A model generated the notes under the pieces. The model was not told the DNA's origin. It made no database searches and saw only the letters and a list, made by a program, of their open reading frames with translations. From positions 12,677,955-12,741,954 of the forward strand of contig JABAKD010000009.1 in assembly GCA_012845835.1 (NCBI GenBank): 64,000 nucleotides of DNA. The letters are read 5' to 3'. This DNA is from Undaria pinnatifida. Lineage: Eukaryota > Sar > Phaeophyceae > Laminariales > Alariaceae. Both the position numbers and the translations under genes were made by a program. Of this stretch, positions 1-9,610 are shown one piece after another (positions within the stretch are counted from its first letter, which is position 1; each line of letters opens with the position of its first letter).

Positions 1-148
1 TACTGTACTGCTGTAGTTGCAAGGGGAGTCGCCGACCTATATCTTTAATGAGGACACACAACCCGTAACACGCGCGATCGGAGCATCACACACAGCTTGC
101 AAATATAGATGAGTTTCGACAAAATCTTCGATCTCACAGTTGGAGTAT
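1..148 (+). repeat. Element A, 3' terminal segment (copy 1)
   Basis: This stretch matches 4113-4258 almost base for base, and matches the opposite strand at 4457-4610 and 35580-35725. I call the family element A. Here it is cut by the window edge. Its 3' end runs directly into the TTA array, whereas at 4262 the same end runs into TTAGGG repeats. No coding potential is seen. Family identity is unknown. Confidence 0.8.
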
Positions 149-149
149 A

Positions 150-977
<828 letters not shown>

Positions 978-1034
978 TTTTTGCCCTCCGACAATTTTTT
1001 GCGTAGGTAGATGCCTTTCCGATATAAATCGAAT

Positions 1035-1135
1035 ATCCTTCCTTGACCCCTTCAGAGCCCCCGAACCCCTCCCCATACTAAATCCAAGTAATTTATCCCC
1101 AAAAACGGGTTTCCAGTTGTAAAGGGGTTAAAGCA
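1035..1135 (-). repeat. Short dispersed repeat
   Basis: The sequence around 'agcccccgaacccctcccc' and 'ccaagtaattt' is repeated in opposite orientation at 57285-57365, with a looser relative at 34970-35110. Function is unknown. The rest of 978-1339 shows nothing recognisable. Confidence 0.6.
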
Positions 1136-1339
1136 GCAGTAGCACCTAATATGAAGTGGAATGATCGCACCATAATAATGCAGTGGTATCTTCCGCCCAC
1201 CATTTGCCCATTTCCTTTCCCTGCATCTTCTCCTTCTATCTACTAATAATATTCCCTTTCCCTATAGACTATAGTTTATACCTGGTATGTTATAGCTGAG
1301 TCTACCTTAATCCTCATCAACATTGTTGCCACCCCACGC

Positions 1340-2165
1340 CAGTGGCCGTAGTCCTTCCGATTATTTCTCCCTTCCCCTCGCGGCCTGACGATCCCTCAGA
1401 GATAGTCTATATCGATGAACTCTGCGCGAAATCGTGGCCTGAGTGGTGACATAAATGATTTGGAATAGTCGCTCCTTGCACACGCCTTTCCGCGCTAGGG
1501 ACGATGCGTCCGTCCCTCCAACGATGCTTGCCGCCACCTGATCCATCAGGTCGCTGCCTTCTTTTTACCGAGGCGCCCAAAGCTTTCCACCGCGAGGGTG
1601 GCGAGTTTGTAGCTGCGTTCGTCGAAGGACACCTGTCCCGGACGAGCGTAGTGGTTGCGCTTGCGCGCCTCGGAAGTGGAAGCCGCTGATCCGTTTCGAT
1701 CCGCGCTTCCTGCCCGCATGTAGACCCCTGCTTGTGGGTCCGCATACGTCACGTCGAGGAGTATCGACTTGTCGCGATACTCCGGTGCCGTAGTATATCT
1801 TAGTCCACCTGCCTCAATCATGATGTCCACTCGCAAATCCCTGTCTGCGTGGAACGGGGCTCCGCTTTCCACCTGGTGGCGGACGGACATGCTCTTAAAG
1901 GTGCGGGAGAGCGCGTGCACGAGGGGTTGGTGCTGGTTCACTTGCGCGCCCGCTCGGTGACGCAATCGCGCATGCCGCGTATTAACCTCCGCTTCACCGC
2001 AGCATGGGCATCCCGCCGCGAGGAATTCCTCTATCCCCAGAAATCTTTTCCCCGCAGTCACGAACTGTGATGCAGGGATGGTTCTAGCTGAGTCTACAGG
2101 CCTCGCCCTTAGGAAGGCGGTAGCCCCTGATCCCGATTGACTCCGTTGCCGGGCCCTGGCCAAGT
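1340..2165 (-). pseudogene. Non-LTR retrotransposon C-terminal (REL-endonuclease-like) remnant
   Basis: An open frame of 205 codons (2163-1546) carries a Cys/His cluster (CPCCGEAEVNTRHARLRHRA, about residues 51-70) followed by a block with R-V-D-I-x-I-E and, about 30 residues on, L-L-D-V-T-Y-A-D-P. This order, a zinc cluster then a PD-(D/E)xK-like core, is that of the restriction-like endonuclease at the C-terminus of R2-type and related non-LTR retrotransposons. After 'GRLGKK' the similarity-bearing frame shifts and continues at 1546-1361 (DQVAASIVGGTDASSLARKG). No reverse transcriptase is visible upstream, so this is a truncated fragment. The clade assignment is inference from motif order. 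The alternative is a C-terminal zinc/nuclease segment of another mobile element polyprotein. Confidence 0.6.
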
Positions 2166-2644
2166 CTCGTGTCTCCTTCTCACTCCTTGAGATTCGCTTG
2201 TGTCTCGCTGGGGCCTCGTCTCGGGGAGCTGGTCCAGCGAAGAGACGTACCTCTCATAACGCACTCGGTTTACCAGTTTACCCAGTCTATGCTGCGCTTT
2301 GCTGGAGCTGATAGTTTCGGCGTCGTGTGCAGGCGACACGTCTGCAACGTGATTTTTTATTATTGTAATAATGAATGGAGGAGTTAAATTTAAACACGAT
2401 ATACCTGGTATAATAGATGCATGAAAATATGTGGAAGTACGCAGGTGTGGTGATCGTTCGTAAGCTTTACTTCTTTTGAAATCATCCGCACTATTATTAC
2501 CACTATGTTGTCGGCAGCACACGTAAGAAAGTCACCACCAGGAAGAGAGTACTAATAATAAAAAAGAAGAAATCTATTTCATCATTAAACCCAAATTATT
2601 TTGTTTGGTATTAATTAGACTAGACTATATAGCAAGCTAGACCT
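2166..2644. other. No supported gene
   Basis: The minus strand stays open from 2522 to 2109 and could be more of the same retroelement, but I see no motif. It contains the palindrome-like ATACCTGGTAT at 2401. Nothing else is supported. Confidence 0.4.
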
Positions 2645-2967
2645 TTTTTTTTTTTTTTTTGCACACTTTCACTTTTCAGCTTCTGGACAAGCCGTGGTCA
2701 CAGGTGTCATCCCTTCTCCTCCCCGGTTCTGGCCTTCAATTTTAATCGCGCATAGGGTTCAGCAATCCCACTGCTCGTCGATTTTTCATCGAGTGTTTGC
2801 TAACTCACGCTCTCGCGTTTTGTGCAAGTCAATTTGTGCGCAAGAATAAGTTCCAACGAATTTACACGAGTATGCACTCGGGGGGATTCGAACTCACGAA
2901 ACTGACGGGTTATACCAGGCTCGAGGATAACCTGATACGCCACCGGGGCGACCGGCACACCATACCT
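2645..2967 (-). mobile_element. tRNA-derived SINE with poly(A) tail
   Basis: Read on the minus strand, the element starts near 2967 with a tRNA-like head: an A-box-like TGGCGTATCAGG and a B box GAGTTCGAATCCC about 50 bases later, near 2890. It runs through a unique body and ends in about 19 A at 2664-2646. The body recurs at 26881-27647. tRNA head plus body plus oligo(A) is the standard SINE design. No clear target-site duplication was found. Confidence 0.65.
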
Positions 2968-2979
2968 GGTACCAGGTAT

Positions 2980-3734
2980 CATATTATTTAGTTGCAAGAG
3001 TAGTTGGTACCACGACTGCGTGCTCTCTGCTCGCTCACTACTTGGTACTGCCTGTGTTTTCCCTTTCTTTTGCATTTATTTGCCCTTTTCTCTTCTGTTT
3101 TCATTTTGCGTACCCTCGGTGATGAGAGAGAGGCTGATGTCGGTATGGACACCGCCGTCGACGAGATACACAGTAAGTAGAGGACAAACCACAGACAGCA
3201 ATGCTCCCGCAAAATCCTTTTCTATCTAGTAGTTGTGCATTCGGAACCCAGTGTGGGTGCTGCCCCCGCGCCGGCTGGGTGGTGTCATCTATCTGCTGTG
3301 CTGCTGCACTGCTGTGTCGCAGCAGCCCCGTTTCGGCTTGCTTTATTTTTATAACTAATTTTCAAGGACGTCAGCCGTGAATTTGACGAATTTCAGGTCA
3401 GTACTCATCTTTGCAAGCTGCGTTGTTGGTACTCGTAATATACTATATGAGTGAGTTATTATGAGGCCTAACCCTACTAGACTAGACTATAATAACAGTA
3501 AGTCGTTTTTGTATTCGGTACGGGGGCGACGATGTGACGGTTTTGGCACCGTCGTTGTCGGCAATACAGCAGTGCGCAGGACATAGGTGTGATGGACCAC
3601 CATGTGGCAATGATGCTCCTACTACTCCTCCTCCTGTACTATTAATGCTACTACATACAGAACAGGGCGATTCGAAGCGCAGCATTATAGAAAGAAGTGG
3701 CTGCCCCCGGTGCTGGTTGGATGACATATAATTG
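2980..3734. other. No supported gene
   Basis: Mixed intergenic sequence. Around 3360-3450 there is a weak, divergent match to the 3' part of element A ('actcatctttgcaagctg'). No coding or RNA features are supported. Confidence 0.35.
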
Positions 3735-4262
3735 TACACGCGTATATATAGCAAACCCCTACATCTGTGCGACTTAAAGCCCTCCCCCCCCGCCCCCGCC
3801 CCCCCCCGCCACATTCCCCTCCCATCCCCCACAAGAAATATTTATACTCGGAGTATTTTCCACGCACAAATTTACCTGCCCCACCCGTCCCCTCCCCCCC
3901 CCTCCCCCCCTCCCGCCCCCATTTTGATCAAACTCAGGCCCCTACGTCTATGAAAACTCCGCCCTCCTCTCACCGGTTTTTCGACTCACAGGATACACTT
4001 GATAAATCGATGCGTTTCCTTCCACAGCTGTCAGATTTTGCCCCCCTCAAAAACGGGTTTTATAGTTTATGCGCACAGACTGCCTAACATCACCCTGTGT
4101 TGACCCTGATAGCTACACTGCTGTAGTTGCAAGGGGAGTCGCCGACCTTCCTTACTGAGGACACACAACCCGTAATATACGCGCGATCGGAGTATCACAC
4201 ACAGCTTGCAAACATGAGTTTCGACAAAATATTCGATCTCACAGCTGGAGTGTATTTTAATT
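3735..4262 (+). repeat. Element A copy 2 (left arm of large inverted repeat)
   Basis: From 'cgcgtatatatagcaaaccc' to 'gtattttaatttttata', this is the reverse complement of about 4457-4985, with indels in long C runs. The last 150 bp match copy 1 at the window start. The plus strand carries C tracts at 3781-3918. The copy ends at a TTAGGG array. Confidence 0.8.
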
Positions 4263-4263
4263 T

Positions 4264-4455
4264 TTATAATATGGGGTTAGGGTTAGGGTTAGGGTTATAA
4301 TATAGGGTTAGGGTTAGGGTTAGGGTTAGATATGTTATTTTTCGACAAAATATTCGATCTCACAGCTGGAGTGTATTTTAATTTTTATAATATGGGGTTA
4401 GGGTTAGGGTTAGGGTTAGGGTTAGGGTTAGGGTTAGGGTTAGGGTTAGGGTTAG
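4264..4455 (+). repeat. Interstitial telomere-type (TTAGGG)n arrays
   Basis: There are three TTAGGG blocks on the plus strand: 4267-4296, 4302-4330 and 4395-4454, the last with about ten copies. A 50 bp fragment of the element A 3' end (4338-4392) lies between the second and third blocks. TTAGGG is a widespread eukaryotic telomere unit and I recall it as the Ectocarpus one. All blocks point the same way, so this is not a simple head-to-head telomere fusion. Confidence 0.9.
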
Positions 4456-4456
4456 A

Positions 4457-4985
4457 TATGTTATAAAAATTAAAATACACTTCAGCTGTGAGATCGAATA
4501 TTTTGTCGAAACTCATCTTTGCAAGCTGTGTGTGATACTCCGATCGCGCGCATTACGAGTTGTGTGTCCTCATTAAGGATATAGGTCGGCGACTCCCCTT
4601 ACAACTACAGTGTAGCTATCATGGTCAACAGGATGATTTTAGTCAGTCTGTGCGCGGAAACTATAAAACCCGTTTCTGAGGGGGACAAAATCTGACAGCT
4701 GTGAAGGGAAATGTATCCTTTTATCAAGTGAATGTACTCTGTAAGTCGAATATCCGGTGAGGGGAGGGCGGAGTTTTTAAGGACGTGGGGGCCTGATTTT
4801 GATCAAAAGGGGGGCGGGAGGGGGGGACGGGGGGGGAGGGGACGGGTGGGGCAGGTCAATTTGTGCGTGGAAACTATAAATATTTCTTGTGGGGGAGGGG
4901 GAATGTGGCGGGGGGTGGCGGGGGCAGGGGGGGACGGCTTTAGGTCGCATAGATGTAGGGGTTTGCTATACGCGTGGTGCTAGGT
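4457..4985 (-). repeat. Element A copy 3 (right arm of large inverted repeat)
   Basis: Inverted partner of 3735-4262. The 300 bp nearest the centre also recur at 35570-35880 in this same orientation. G-rich tracts lie at 4811-4850 and 4891-4940. No open reading frame of interest was seen. Confidence 0.8.
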
Positions 4986-5043
4986 CTAGGCGATGGTGCG
5001 GGTGGTGGAGAAGGAGGAGGCGTTGGGGGCGGGGGTGGGTGAG

Positions 5044-5705
5044 AATTGCAGCAGCGGCATGGACGGCTCTAAAAAGATAACGAGGCGATATCCAGGGCGT
5101 GGAAGTGTTTATTTACTCTGGCGGATTTCGATATCAGGTTGGGCGTTTAAGCAAGAGGAAGCGAGGGGAAAAAAAAAAGGGGCGGGGGGCGGGGGGGGGT
5201 GAGGGTTTTCAAGAGGTTCAGGTCACATAAAATATTAAAATGCTCTCCAGCTATGAGATCAAGGATTTGGTCGGCACTGATGTTCGCAACATTTTGTGTG
5301 ATCCTCCGATCGCGCGTATTAATAATATATGTAGGGGCTTGCTATACGCGCGGTGCTGGGTCTAGGCGATCGTGCGGGGTGTGGGGAAGGAGGGGGCGTG
5401 GGAGGGGGGATGAATGAAAGCTACGTCATGGATGGCTAGACAGATATTGACGTGATACCAATTGCTTAGAAGTGTTTATTACTATGGCCGATTTTGATTG
5501 TAAGTGGGGCGTTTGAACGAACTGGGCGAGGAACAAAGGGGGGGGGGGGGGGGAGTGCGGAGATAAGTTGGAGCTACGGCATGGATGGCTAGATGGATAA
5601 TAAGATGATATCAGCTGGCTGGTAGTGTTTACTACTCTGGCAGATTTTGATTTCAGGTGGGGCGTTTGAACAAGAGGGATCGGGGGGCGGGGGCGGGGGG
5701 GCGAG
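5044..5705 (-). repeat. G-rich tandem subrepeats linked to element A
   Basis: Three related units lie at about 5044-5200, 5416-5560 and 5561-5705. Each has 'catggatggct' (catggacggct in the first), then 'agtgtttattactctgg', then a 'ggggcgttt' segment, and ends in a long G run. A fourth partial piece (5215-5400) repeats the element A sequences 'ctccagctatgagatc' and 'ggcttgctatacgcg'. The units probably form the 5' part of element A. This is inference from adjacency and shared motifs. Confidence 0.6.
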
Positions 5706-5909
5706 CGTTTCAATATGTGCGCGGGAACTATATATATATATATGCAATGAATGGGCATCAGCATCATATCTATCTATGTCTCCGTCTCGTAGTTTGTGAC
5801 CACAGAAGAAGAGCTATAAAACTTTTCTGGAATTCACTATTATATGATACTGCTACTGTAAACTCAATAACAACACCAACTACTCAGTCGGTGTGTGTTG
5901 TGTGTGCTG

Positions 5910-6288
5910 TGTTAAGGAATTAGTGGGGTATTAGTCCGTTTGACCACTTGCAAAGGGTTAACCGATAGCTTACCCAAACTAAGCCTTACAACACTCTCCC
6001 CCCCTAAAACGGCGAGATAGCAGGTCGGCCAGATATACCGGCGAACCTCTCAATATCCATGCCGTTTCATTTCCTGGGGATACCAGGGAGACTATTTTTC
6101 AAGTTCGACATGCATGGGGAAAATCTGAAAAGTTTGTTATATTGTGGATGGTGGGGATCGAACCCACGACCCAAGAAACCCATGGTCTGTCGACGACGCC
6201 ATTTGTTATGGCTATTAGTGGGGTATCAGTCCGTTCGACCACTTGCAAAAGGTTAACCAGTAGCTTACCCAAACCAAGCCTTATAACA
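5910..6288 (-). mobile_element. TRIM (terminal-repeat retrotransposon in miniature), copy 1
   Basis: 379 bp element with 84-85 bp terminal direct repeats (5910-5993 and 6204-6288) that begin TG and end CA in the element's minus-strand sense. It has a polypurine tract beside the 3' repeat (complement of 5994-6006) and a primer-binding site TGGCGTCGTCGACAG two bases inside the 5' repeat (6201-6187). A perfect 4 bp target duplication GCTG lies at 5906-5909 and 6289-6292. There is no coding capacity. The interior holds a tRNA B-box-like GATCGAACCC segment. These are the hallmarks of a TRIM, which must be mobilised by an autonomous LTR element. Confidence 0.88.
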
Positions 6289-6352
6289 GCTGTATTCACA
6301 GGGCATTACATACTTGTTGTAGTGGTACAAGGCAGGGCATTGCATAGGTAGG

Positions 6353-6622
6353 TGTAAGGGTATCGGGCGGAGACACAGAATGTCCCCTGCAGGTCTGTCA
6401 ATTAAGCAGGTCCTCGGAGAACACTCACTTTCTTAGCCTTAGGAGAGACGTAGCTTTATTCGTTTCCACCCAGACCCCCGGATGGCTTCTGAGAACGCGG
6501 GTACGCGCCTCCATTCTATTTTCTGACTGTCCCGAATATAAAACGCCGACCTTATCTTACCAAACCCGGCCAAACGATCTCAATTCAGATAATTACAGGC
6601 CTTTCGAGGCCGTATCTTAACA
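6353..6622 (-). repeat. Gypsy 3' LTR
   Basis: Aligns by eye with 18854-19129 over its whole length. Shared blocks include 'tgtcccctgcaggtctg', 'cagataattacaggccttt' and the minus-strand start TGTTAAG. The low-coordinate end reads TG on the plus strand, the complement of a CA end. The two LTRs differ substantially, so the insertion is old. Confidence 0.8.
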
Positions 6623-7761
6623 CTAGCCAACCGTGATAATCCGCATATGCAGAAATATGGGAGATTGGGGGAAACTCCGGCTTTACGAACTAGATCATGA
6701 GTCGAACATGCCGTTCTTCAAAACCCACTCCCACACCTCTAATGGCCTGGCTGTGGAGTCAGGAACACGCGAAGAAAAGCAGTTGAAGGAGACGCAGACC
6801 CTATAACAAGGCAAAAGCCACCCATCAAAAACCTGCCGCGTACCGCCGATGTGGCGGGGGGGGGGCAGAAAAGGCTCTAGAACCTGCCGCATACCGCCGG
6901 TGTGGCGGGGGGGGGTAGGAAAGGCTCTACGGCAAACTGACCACAGAAAAGGTACTATGGCGAGGCGAGCCCTCGTCGATATGGAGGGGAACACAGGCGC
7001 TAACCCAAGGGAGAAATCATGCAAAAAACCTCCCACAGGCCATCGGCATGGCAGGGGGTTAGACGAAGAACGGTAAATACCCGGGATTGAAGGTGGAATC
7101 ACCTACAGCCCCGCGAGGGGCGAGGGGGGGAAGTGTGTAGCCGAAAAACAAATTAGAACAGATACAACAAACAAAAAAACAAAAATATGACACACAGGCC
7201 CGTACATAGCCCGGTACCACGTTATGCGCGAACAGGGTGCCCTGGTCGCCCCACGACGCTGGACTGGGGAGGGCGTCAGCAGGGCGAAATTGTAAACGAC
7301 GAAAAAGCGACAGTCCTGCGCCTCAGATAGCGGCGTTTTACCCGAACCCTGGGCCGACTCTGAGCAGGGGGTTCGGCAGGACAAAAATAAATGGAAAGAA
7401 CCGCCCCGAAATCAGACCAAGACTCTCAGAACACCACAAACAACCCAAAGACAAAGACTCAAACCTCATACCCCAAACAAAATAGAGAACTATCGAGGAG
7501 CGGCGGCGGCTTGAAAGTCAACTGGCCACGGCCTCGCCTCGAGATTCATCTACGTTACGTGGAATCCCCCGAGGAAACGCGCTGGCGATGTGAACTTGCA
7601 GGCACCAAGGGCCTCGTACGGCTCCCGTCGAAGTCGTGTAGCGTGCAGGGGGAAGAGGGAGTTTTAATTGGTCCCGGGTCATCCAGAAAGCGGACCAGGT
7701 ATACCTTGTTCTCGGTTGTGCTCGCGCTGACGTTTCAAACCCACCATAACTCATTGTCTCC
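6623..7761 (-). other. Gypsy 3' untranslated region
   Basis: Between the integrase C-terminus and the 3' LTR. It contains a short direct duplication ('acctgccgc...taccgcc.gtgtggcggggggggg' at 6830-6865 and 6883-6916). I see no conserved domain in any frame. Confidence 0.5.
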
Positions 7762-8489
7762 CTAGTACCAAAAGTGGGCTCCCTTAGGAAGAACCGTGTC
7801 GTGGTAGCGGCGGAGCCAATCGGCGCGAGGAACACAAGCGTAGCCCGGCGCTAGGAAACGTTCTCCGTTGTTGCGGGAGAGCTCGTGGTGTGCCGTCCCG
7901 ATCCGCATTCGGCGGTAGAGGCGGTTGGTATGGCGGTGCTGGTCCGGGGTGCCGGCCCAATAACGCAAGATGTGGGGGCGGGAGAGGTGGAGATCCATTT
8001 CCCGCTCCCAGGAAGGTTCGGAAAGTCTTGGCCAATGCGTCTTGTATAGCACCGCGTTGACTCCACCTCGCCCCCGGACCGACTGGTGACCGGTGGTCTG
8101 CTCCACCTCCAGCCGTTGTAGGGGAGTCGAAACGTCGTCTTGAGTGACGTGGTACGGAGGGTACTTTTTGGACAAAATATTTAGCACATCCTGCGTCAGT
8201 CTCACCGGTAGGTATTTGGGCATGTCCCCGCTGTCGTGAGGGTTGGCGCAGGGTTTGGAGCGTTCGATGGCCACACCCCGACGAGCGTCCGAACCAGGCA
8301 GATCGAAAGGAAGGTCCAAATAGAGGAGGTTGCCCCCGAGTAGCGAGCCGTCCGGGGTCTCATCGGCGGAGTAGGGACCCACTGCCAGGATCTTGTACGA
8401 GCCCGCGCGGTTAAGCACGAGTTTGGCTCTGGGTACCTTGGTGTCGGTGTTCGCCTTCACATCCTGGCGGATGGTGTAGGCAGAGTTGT
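7762..8489 (-). pseudogene. Integrase C-terminal region of the gypsy element
   Basis: A 232-codon open stretch (8460-7762) that continues the integrase after the MITE. At its start, residues reading N-S-A-Y-T-I-R-Q-D-V rejoin W-A-W-V-Y from the other side of the insertion. It then has an A-K-L-V-L-N-R-A-G-S-Y-K-I-L-A-V-G-P-Y segment, typical of the small beta-barrel DNA-binding domain that follows a gypsy integrase core. The remaining ~170 residues are unassigned and may be a lineage-specific tail. A classical chromodomain is not evident. Confidence 0.65.
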
Positions 8490-8758
8490 GACCCAGGCTA
8501 CGGTAGGTGGGTCCCCTTTTGGGCTTTTTATTTCAGTGGCTAGGGGTCACTCGCGCGAGTAACACCTTTGTTCCTATGCAATCTTACGTTTTCTTTATGT
8601 TTTACATTAACGAAATCAATCCGCAATGAAAAGGTGATATAAGCTGCGCCAAACCAAGTGCCTAAACCATCTTAATCCGTAGGGTACAGAGCTACTCGTG
8701 CGAGTGGCTCAAACACACCAGTGAAAAAGGGGGTATCCCCCCTACCGTAGCCTTGGTC
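8490..8758. mobile_element. MITE (family M1) inserted in the integrase gene
   Basis: 269 bp with terminal inverted repeats: left GACCCAGGCTACGGTAGG, right complement GACCAAGGCTACGGTAGG. It is flanked by a 4 bp target duplication TTGT (8486-8489 and 8759-8762). Removing it and one TTGT restores an uninterrupted integrase reading frame across the junction. A second copy with its own 4 bp duplication is at 47568-47838. It encodes nothing. The transposase family is unknown. Confidence 0.9.
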
Positions 8759-9610
8759 TTGTACACCCATGCCCAACCACCTGTAACGAAGTTAGGTGCT
8801 GGGCGCAGCGCGTCGGTGAGGGCAGAGTTTCTGGGGTCAACACGAGAAACGGTGAGGGCGTGGTGTGTGCGAACAATGTCGTCCGCACGCTTCTGCCGGT
8901 CGGTGGCCAAGTCGCAATAGGCCAGGTGGTCGCGGGCCAGACTCTGGTGTCCGACGACGCCAGTGCGGTCGAAAACCGTCAGGGGGAGACGTGGGAGTCT
9001 GCACATGTGGACCTCATTGGGCACCGAACCCGTCGCCGCGCTGACGGAATTGTTGTACGCGAATTCAACGTGGGGCAGATGCAAGTCCCAATAGTCTTGT
9101 CGCTCGTTGACGACCATAGCCAGCATTTGGGCCATAGTGTGGTTTACCCGCTCAACGCCCCCGTTACAGTTGGGATGATAGGAGCTTGTAGCAAGCTTGC
9201 GCACGCTCAACAGCTGATATATAGCTTGTGGACGCTTGTAGCAGAACTGCAGGCCGTTGTCCGAGAGTATATTGCGCGGGCACCCCCACAAGGGGATGTA
9301 TTGGTTCACCAGGATATTGGCTGTACCCTCCGCGGTGAACTCAGCGGCAGTGACGGGGATCATATCGGCCCGACGACTGAAGCGATCGGTGAACAGCAAG
9401 ATGTAGGTGTTGCCTCGTGGTGTGACCGGGAGGGGGCGAAGTAGTCAACACTGACGGCGACACCTGGACCTTCCGGTAGAGGCATGGAGATGATTGGCAA
9501 GCGGACAGTCAGCCGTGAGGTTTTCCGCGCTTGTCATTTCAAGCAGTGGCGAAGCCACCGGGTGCACACATTCATGCCAATCCACCAATAAAACCGCTCT
9601 AGCATGCGCA
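8759..9610 (-). pseudogene. Gypsy integrase zinc-binding and catalytic core
   Basis: The minus strand reads the integrase core with the D-D-35-E residues visible: D in F-T-D-R-F-S-R-R near 9390, D in L-S-D-N-G-L-Q-F near 9260, and E in G-V-E-R-V-N-H-T near 9145. The upstream zinc finger is seen as a truncated HHCC-type segment (H-S-T-A, then R-F-Y-W-W, then C-x(3)-C-like pieces) at 9650-9535. A frame break lies near 9400-9540. The gene would insert the cDNA into the genome. It is split by the MITE at 8490-8758. Confidence 0.85.

Noticed and set aside
2880-2967. Functional tRNA gene on the minus strand
   Set aside because: A and B boxes are present, but there is no convincing acceptor or anticodon stem, and the sequence is continuous with a SINE body and poly(A) tail.
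4264-4455. Ancient head-to-head telomere fusion
   Set aside because: All TTAGGG blocks run in the same direction. A fusion should switch to CCCTAA.
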